NCBI GenBank assembly: GCA_016235225.1
Contig: JACRLS010000016.1
Location: 1 to 8,433 of the forward strand
Direction: 5' to 3'
From: Nitrospirota bacterium
GTDB taxonomy: Bacteria; Nitrospirota; Nitrospiria; Nitrospirales; Nitrospiraceae
Length of the DNA: 8,433 bases
Shown here: one piece after another, positions 5,212 through 8,433 of the stretch
Numbering within the stretch: position 1 is the first letter of the stretch
Layout: every line of letters begins with the position of its first letter
Position numbers and translations under genes: made by a program
The notes under the pieces: model-generated
Seen by the model: the letters and a program-made list of their open reading frames with translations, nothing else
Told to the model about the DNA's origin: nothing
The model's database searches: none

Positions 5212-6615
5212 CTAGCGGTCTGAGGGCTTCAGGACCACATAGAAGGCCCGGCTTTCCCTGAGGACGCGGAGGAGGATGGTCTCACCACGCCTGACGCGCG
5301 CAACCGCGGCTGCGAACTCCGATACGGTCCCGACATCTTCGCGGTTCACTTCCTTGATGAGATCGCCTTCGTGCAGGCCTTCCGCTTGGGCCAGGCTCCC
5401 CGGATCCACCTTGGCGATCAGCACCCCTTTGAGATCTTTCAGTTTGAACCTCTCGGCCAATTCGGCCGTCACGTCCTGAACATCAATGCCCAGCTTGATC
5501 TCGCTTCGGGACGAGGGGAGGGAAGCCAGCAGGGGCGTGTCTCGCCGTTCAGTCAGGAGGACGCTGACTTCTAATCGTTTCCCGTCCCGCACCACCTCGA
5601 CGGGCGTTCGCACACCCGGTTCCAGATTCGCCACCAGACGGGAGAGCGCATTCGTGGTGTCGACGAGTTTCCCGTCGATCTTTGTGATGATATCGCCGGG
5701 CTTGATGCCGGCCACTGCGGCCGGATCATGCTCGAAGACCTCGTTCACGAGCACGCCTTCATTCTCACGCACACCGAACTTGGCGGCCAATTCTGCGGTC
5801 ACGGGCTGGATGCCCACGCCAAGCCATCCGCGCACGACCTTGCCGCGTGTCAACAACTGCTGCAGCACCTGATTGGCCATGTTCGAAGGAATGGCGAAGC
5901 CGATGCCCTGGGCGAAATTGATGATGGCGGTATTGATCCCGATGACCTCGCCGTACATGTTGAACAACGGACCGCCGGAATTTCCCGGATTGATCGAGGC
6001 ATCGGTCTGGATGAAGTTCTCATACCGGGAGAGATTCATGTTTTCACGGCCGATGCCACTGACAACGCCGAGGGTCACGGTACGTTCGAGCCCGAACGGG
6101 TTGCCGACCGCCAGGACCCATTGGCCGACGCGCACCTTGCCGGAATCGCCGAACTTCGCGGATGGCAGGGCGTGGTCGGCATCGATCTTCAAGACGGCCA
6201 GGTCGGTGTCCGGATCCTTGCCCACGACCCGCGCCGTGTATTTTGTCTTGTCGCTGAGGCGCACCTCGACTTCCACCGCATCGCCGATGACGTGATTATT
6301 CGTCATGATATGGCCGTCGGGGCTGATAATGACGCCGGAGCCGGAACCTGGAGCGTTGGGGGGCCGGTCGCGTGAGGCGTCCTTCTTCCCCGCTGGTGTG
6401 CTAGGCAGAATGTTAACGACCGAGGGCTTGGCCTGCTCGGCCAGGTCCGTAATCACGGACTGGAGCGATTCGAGCAGGCGGAGCCCGGACGTGTCAGCCT
6501 GGAGGCTCTGGGGTGCCACGGCGCCGGAGATCAGCAGAAGACCCAGGATCATGAAGCCAAGAGACTTGGGGCCATGAGTGTGCTGGGGGTGGATGCTGAG
6601 ATAAGATCCTGTCAT
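5212..6615 (-). CDS. htrA: HtrA/Deg-type periplasmic serine protease with two PDZ domains
   Basis: This encodes 467 residues. The N-terminus has a long polar start, one Lys, then FMILGLLLISGAVAPQSLQA, a signal peptide probably cut near residue 40. The trypsin-like domain carries the triad H108 (TNNHVI), D138 (DTDLAVLKI) and S213 (NPGNSGGPLFN). PDZ1 covers about 262-357 (RGWLGVGIQPVT, then GIKPGDIITKIDG) and PDZ2 about 373-462 (GVLIAKVDPGSLAQ, then GLHEGDLIKEVN). Length and order are those of DegP/DegQ, which degrade or refold misfolded envelope proteins. The Q-linker loop is short, more like DegQ or DegS than DegP. The start at 6615 overlaps the stop of the upstream RCK_C gene (ATGA) and has AAGG 8 nt before it. 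An internal Met22 start would lose the N-region. All catalytic residues are present, so the enzyme should be active. Confidence 0.95.
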   Translation of the reverse strand: MTGSYLSIHPQHTHGPKSLGFMILGLLLISGAVAPQSLQADTSGLRLLESLQSVITDLAEQAKPSVVNILPSTPAGKKDASRDRPPNAPGSGSGVIISPDGHIMTNNHVIGDAVEVEVRLSDKTKYTARVVGKDPDTDLAVLKIDADHALPSAKFGDSGKVRVGQWVLAVGNPFGLERTVTLGVVSGIGRENMNLSRYENFIQTDASINPGNSGGPLFNMYGEVIGINTAIINFAQGIGFAIPSNMANQVLQQLLTRGKVVRGWLGVGIQPVTAELAAKFGVRENEGVLVNEVFEHDPAAVAGIKPGDIITKIDGKLVDTTNALSRLVANLEPGVRTPVEVVRDGKRLEVSVLLTERRDTPLLASLPSSRSEIKLGIDVQDVTAELAERFKLKDLKGVLIAKVDPGSLAQAEGLHEGDLIKEVNREDVGTVSEFAAAVARVRRGETILLRVLRESRAFYVVLKPSDR

Positions 6616-7247
6616 GGGGATGCCTTCGCCGGGCTGGAAACGGTCGAGAGCGCTTCACCAAGAGATTGGCGGGACCCGATTAGAAGGACGACATCCCCAG
6701 ACGCCAGGGTTAGATGGTCAAAGGCGGTTAAGAGGGCCGGACCCCGGCAGACCGCAATCAGGCGGGTGCGCGTAGCCCGTTCAAAGTCGGTCGTGGTTTT
6801 CCCCGTGGCCGGGGAGCCTGGTTGGAGCGCCAAACGCTCGACCGCCGCTCCACGGCTGGTCAAATCGCGATGGATCCGGAGCAGCGTATCGGTGAGCGTC
6901 TCGGTTTCAATTTCGGTGATCTGGTGTGTGAGGTGGTGCAATTCCCGCCGAAGTCGCTGGATATGCTGGTGGGTCTTGTGTAGCCGTTGACCCAGTGGTG
7001 GCACGTCCGGGGGCAGAAAGAGAGCGTGGCGCCTCGATGGTTTGATCGACAGCTGTTCCGCCAGCACGGCGCCTAGCGCGACGAAGTGAGTATTCATCTG
7101 GTCCACAATCGACGAGGATTGGGCGTGGAGCTTGACGATCTGAACTTGGCGATTGGCGCGCTCAGCAATGGACACGAGGCTTTCGCGCAGACCGGTTAGG
7201 CTGAGGGTGGCCTCATGGCGGATCCGGGCAAAGAATTCAGAGAACAT
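6612..7247 (-). CDS. Coiled-coil protein with C-terminal RCK_C (TrkA_C-like) domain
   Basis: This encodes 211 residues with no signal peptide or membrane helix, so it is probably cytoplasmic. Residues 1-66 are helical and charged (FARIRHEATLSLTGLRESL, ERANRQVQIVKLHAQ). After a Pro-rich hinge (FLPPDVPPLG), residues 85-130 form a His/Leu-rich coiled coil (LHKTHQHIQRLRRELHHLTH). Residues 136-203 resemble RCK_C: VERLALQPGSPATGKTTTDF, then RLIAVCRGP, and the signature LASGDVVLLIGSRQSLGEAL. RCK_C domains bind small ligands and gate K+ channels or transporters (TrkA, KefC, AspT-type exchangers). Here the domain is detached from any transporter and translationally coupled to htrA by an ATGA overlap. 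ATG 7247 has no Shine-Dalgarno sequence and an in-frame TGA 9 nt upstream, so no longer form exists. Specific function is unknown; a ligand-sensing partner for the envelope-stress operon is my inference. Confidence 0.75.
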   Translation of the reverse strand: MFSEFFARIRHEATLSLTGLRESLVSIAERANRQVQIVKLHAQSSSIVDQMNTHFVALGAVLAEQLSIKPSRRHALFLPPDVPPLGQRLHKTHQHIQRLRRELHHLTHQITEIETETLTDTLLRIHRDLTSRGAAVERLALQPGSPATGKTTTDFERATRTRLIAVCRGPALLTAFDHLTLASGDVVLLIGSRQSLGEALSTVSSPAKASP

Positions 7248-7357
7248 CGAGTGTCAATGTCGGATAAGAGGCATTATGTAAAGTACTGGCAATGGCGACT
7301 GCGCTCATAAACCTAACAAGTTTGCTAGACTATGGCAATAACTTGCCGCAATTCTCT

Positions 7358-7387
7358 CACAGGCGCGTCAGACGATCTGACCCTGTG
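7358..7387. promoter_or_regulatory. Bulged 12-bp inverted repeat in the divergent control region
   Basis: CACAGG (7358-7363), a three-base insert CGC, GTCAGA (7367-7372), centre CGA, TCTGAC (7376-7381) and CCTGTG (7382-7387) form two stacked perfect 6-bp arms. The element lies 60 nt before the lipoprotein start and about 110 nt before the RCK_C gene start. It could be an operator with a symmetric GTCAGA core or a hairpin in the lipoprotein leader. No convincing -35/-10 pair could be placed beside it. Confidence 0.4.
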
Positions 7388-7446
7388 CATTCATGCGTGA
7401 ACACTGCCCATCCGAGACAGTAAGAGCCTGTCAACCGTGGGGACCT

Positions 7447-7998
7447 ATGCCACCTATGTCATTCTGCAAAAGCCTGCTGATTCTCGGAACCGTCACCGTC
7501 CTGGGTTGTGGCCATCTTCCTCCGTCGGCCACAACCGTTATTGAGCCGTCGCGTCCCGTGCCCTCCAAGGCCGCCTTTTCTGAGCAGGTGCTGTATCCCC
7601 TTGCCAAGCAGACGGCACATGAAATCATTGAGCACAAAAAGGCAACCTATCGGCTGGATGAAATGAGGAATCCGGACGACCAGGCGATTCTGGGGGCAAT
7701 CGGCGGCGCCGTCCCCATGCTGGGCGTCCTCTTTGGTGCCACTGATGAGCATGATCGGGCCACACTCGAACGGAATCTGGCCTGGCTCGACTCACGGCGC
7801 CTCCCACTCAAGAAAGAACTCATCGGTCTCTGGGAGTCGCGAATCGAATCAACCGGAACCGGCTACGCCGTGTGCGTGGACGGCAAGAAGCGGGTCTATC
7901 AAAACAGTAAGAACCACTGGGTCCGTCTCGACGATCTGCCCCATGACTGCCCACGAGTCGAGTTCCAGAGCCTCAAGGCTGACGCCCCCAAGGACTAG
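7447..7998 (+). CDS. Putative lipoprotein of unknown function
   Basis: This encodes 183 residues. Residues 5-21 (FCKSLLILGTVTVLGC) form a short hydrophobic signal ending in the lipobox-like V18-L-G-C21, so the mature protein probably begins with a lipidated Cys and a Pro-rich linker. Residues 45-75 are a charged helix. Residues 80-98 (AILGAIGGAVPMLGVLFGA) form a Gly-rich hydrophobic segment that could insert in or lie against a membrane. A second charged helix follows (RATLERNLAWLDSRR). The C-terminal part has a small beta-like region with C143 (YAVCVDGKKRVYQN) and C168 (LPHDCPR), a possible disulfide pair. I do not recognise the family. GGGGA lies 3 nt before ATG 7447; an in-frame ATG at 7456 and an open extension to 7393 exist, but the latter would put Pro and Trp residues before the signal. 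It is transcribed divergently from the RCK_C-htrA pair. Confidence 0.75.
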   Translation: MPPMSFCKSLLILGTVTVLGCGHLPPSATTVIEPSRPVPSKAAFSEQVLYPLAKQTAHEIIEHKKATYRLDEMRNPDDQAILGAIGGAVPMLGVLFGATDEHDRATLERNLAWLDSRRLPLKKELIGLWESRIESTGTGYAVCVDGKKRVYQNSKNHWVRLDDLPHDCPRVEFQSLKADAPKD

Positions 7999-8107
7999 TC
8001 GCGCGCTCCCCGCCCATTCTTTGCCCCTCCCGCATTCCATCTCGGCACTTCCTTATTCACCGTCGCCCATTCGGTGCGCATCTGAAATCAGTCGGGCGTG
8101 CCTTGCC

Positions 8108-8116
8108 TGCTATAGT
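8108..8116 (+). promoter_or_regulatory. Extended -10 promoter element
   Basis: TGC followed by TATAGT (8111-8116) matches the extended -10 consensus TGnTATAAT at all but one base. No good -35 box lies 16-18 bp upstream, which extended -10 promoters tolerate. The start point would be near 8123, giving a leader of about 50 nt before the gene at 8172. Confidence 0.4.
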
Positions 8117-8171
8117 TCAGAAAGGCTTTGATCCCGTCCACAAGATTGGCGGGGGCTCCGGAGGTCTGCCG

Positions 8172-8433
8172 ATGCGCCGTGTGGTGGTACGAGCGGCACT
8201 TGCGCTTGTGGCGGTGTGCCTTCTTGTGATGGCCTGGACGATGAACCCGGGGACATCCGAGTACCGCACGGCCGTCCTCCTGCCTCATGCCAAAACCGTC
8301 GTCGCGAAATGGGGAAAGGCCGATCGGCAGGTCATCGAAGAACAGGCAGCGAAAGTGCTCGCTGCCTACCACCAGCACCGTGTGGTGCACGTCGATGGCG
8401 TCAAGCTCGCACTCCTGAAAACGGTCCCGGGGC
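8172..8433 (+). CDS. Exported or membrane-anchored protein of unknown function, N-terminal part (cut by window edge)
   Basis: The frame is open from ATG 8172 to the end of the window (87 codons). The N-terminus MRRVVVRAALALVAVCLLVM is a positively charged start plus hydrophobic core, followed by AWTMNPG. This is either a signal peptide or an uncleaved anchor; there is no lipobox Cys at the right place. The visible mature part (YRTAVLLPHAKTVVAKWGK, a Gln/Glu/Ala helix, then HRVVHVDGVKLALLKTVPG) looks globular, but I recognise no family. GGAGG (8160-8164) lies 7 nt before the start, which makes the start convincing. It lies 173 bp downstream of the lipoprotein gene and has its own promoter candidate, so it probably starts a new transcription unit. 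Confidence 0.7.
   Translation, partial: MRRVVVRAALALVAVCLLVMAWTMNPGTSEYRTAVLLPHAKTVVAKWGKADRQVIEEQAAKVLAAYHQHRVVHVDGVKLALLKTVPG

Noticed and set aside
5728..6375. Plus-strand open frame of 215 codons opposite htrA
   Set aside because: It is the complement of the protease domain with its full catalytic triad, and its His/Asp/Gly-rich sequence has no family signal.
8088..8390. Minus-strand open frame of 100 codons at the right end
   Set aside because: It overlaps the plus-strand gene at 8172, which has a GGAGG site and a clear signal-type N-terminus. The minus frame is His/Arg-rich without features.

Overview
The window is GC-rich bacterial chromosome with tightly packed genes on both strands. 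Gene content and protein style suggest a Nitrospirota (Nitrospira-like) organism: a two-CxxC mini zinc-ribbon protein, an exported YqgE/AlgH protein, a second EF-G-like GTPase, an HtrA protease, and several small lineage-type proteins. This assignment is inferred from gene style; no marker gene here proves it.

Layout from left to right. Positions 1-287 (-) hold the N-terminal part of an exported protein that looks like the alkaline phosphatase/phosphodiesterase superfamily, with a good promoter at 335-364. Positions 371-972 (-) hold a small Cys-rich DUF6788-like gene overlapping by ATGA with a broken ORF that looks like a decayed transposase start, probably a remnant of a mobile element. From 973 to 1213 there is no convincing gene. 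That gap contains a near-consensus plus-strand sigma-70 promoter (1103-1132), a perfect 14-bp hairpin just after it (1136-1169), and the intrinsic terminator (1187-1222) of the next minus-strand gene. Positions 1214-1396 (-) encode a 60-residue zinc-ribbon protein.

Positions 1560-5164 (+) form a likely operon: radC (JAMM/MPN+ domain), an exported YqgE/AlgH protein overlapping radC by 4 nt, and an EF-G2-type GTPase with altered G motifs. It converges on a minus-strand pair at 5212-7247. There a coiled-coil protein with a C-terminal RCK_C (TrkA_C-like) domain is translationally coupled (ATGA) to an HtrA/Deg protease with two PDZ domains. A divergent control region (7248-7446) separates this pair from a plus-strand lipoprotein gene of unknown function (7447-7998). 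The N-terminus of another exported or membrane-anchored protein (8172 to the window end) lies behind an extended -10 promoter.

How the genes may work together: HtrA, the lipoprotein, the exported YqgE and the exported phosphatase-like protein all point to the cell envelope. The RCK_C/HtrA pair is the most suggestive undescribed unit, a possible cytoplasmic ligand-sensing partner co-expressed with a periplasmic quality-control protease. I found no CRISPR array, tRNA, rRNA, recognisable defence system or intact insertion sequence.
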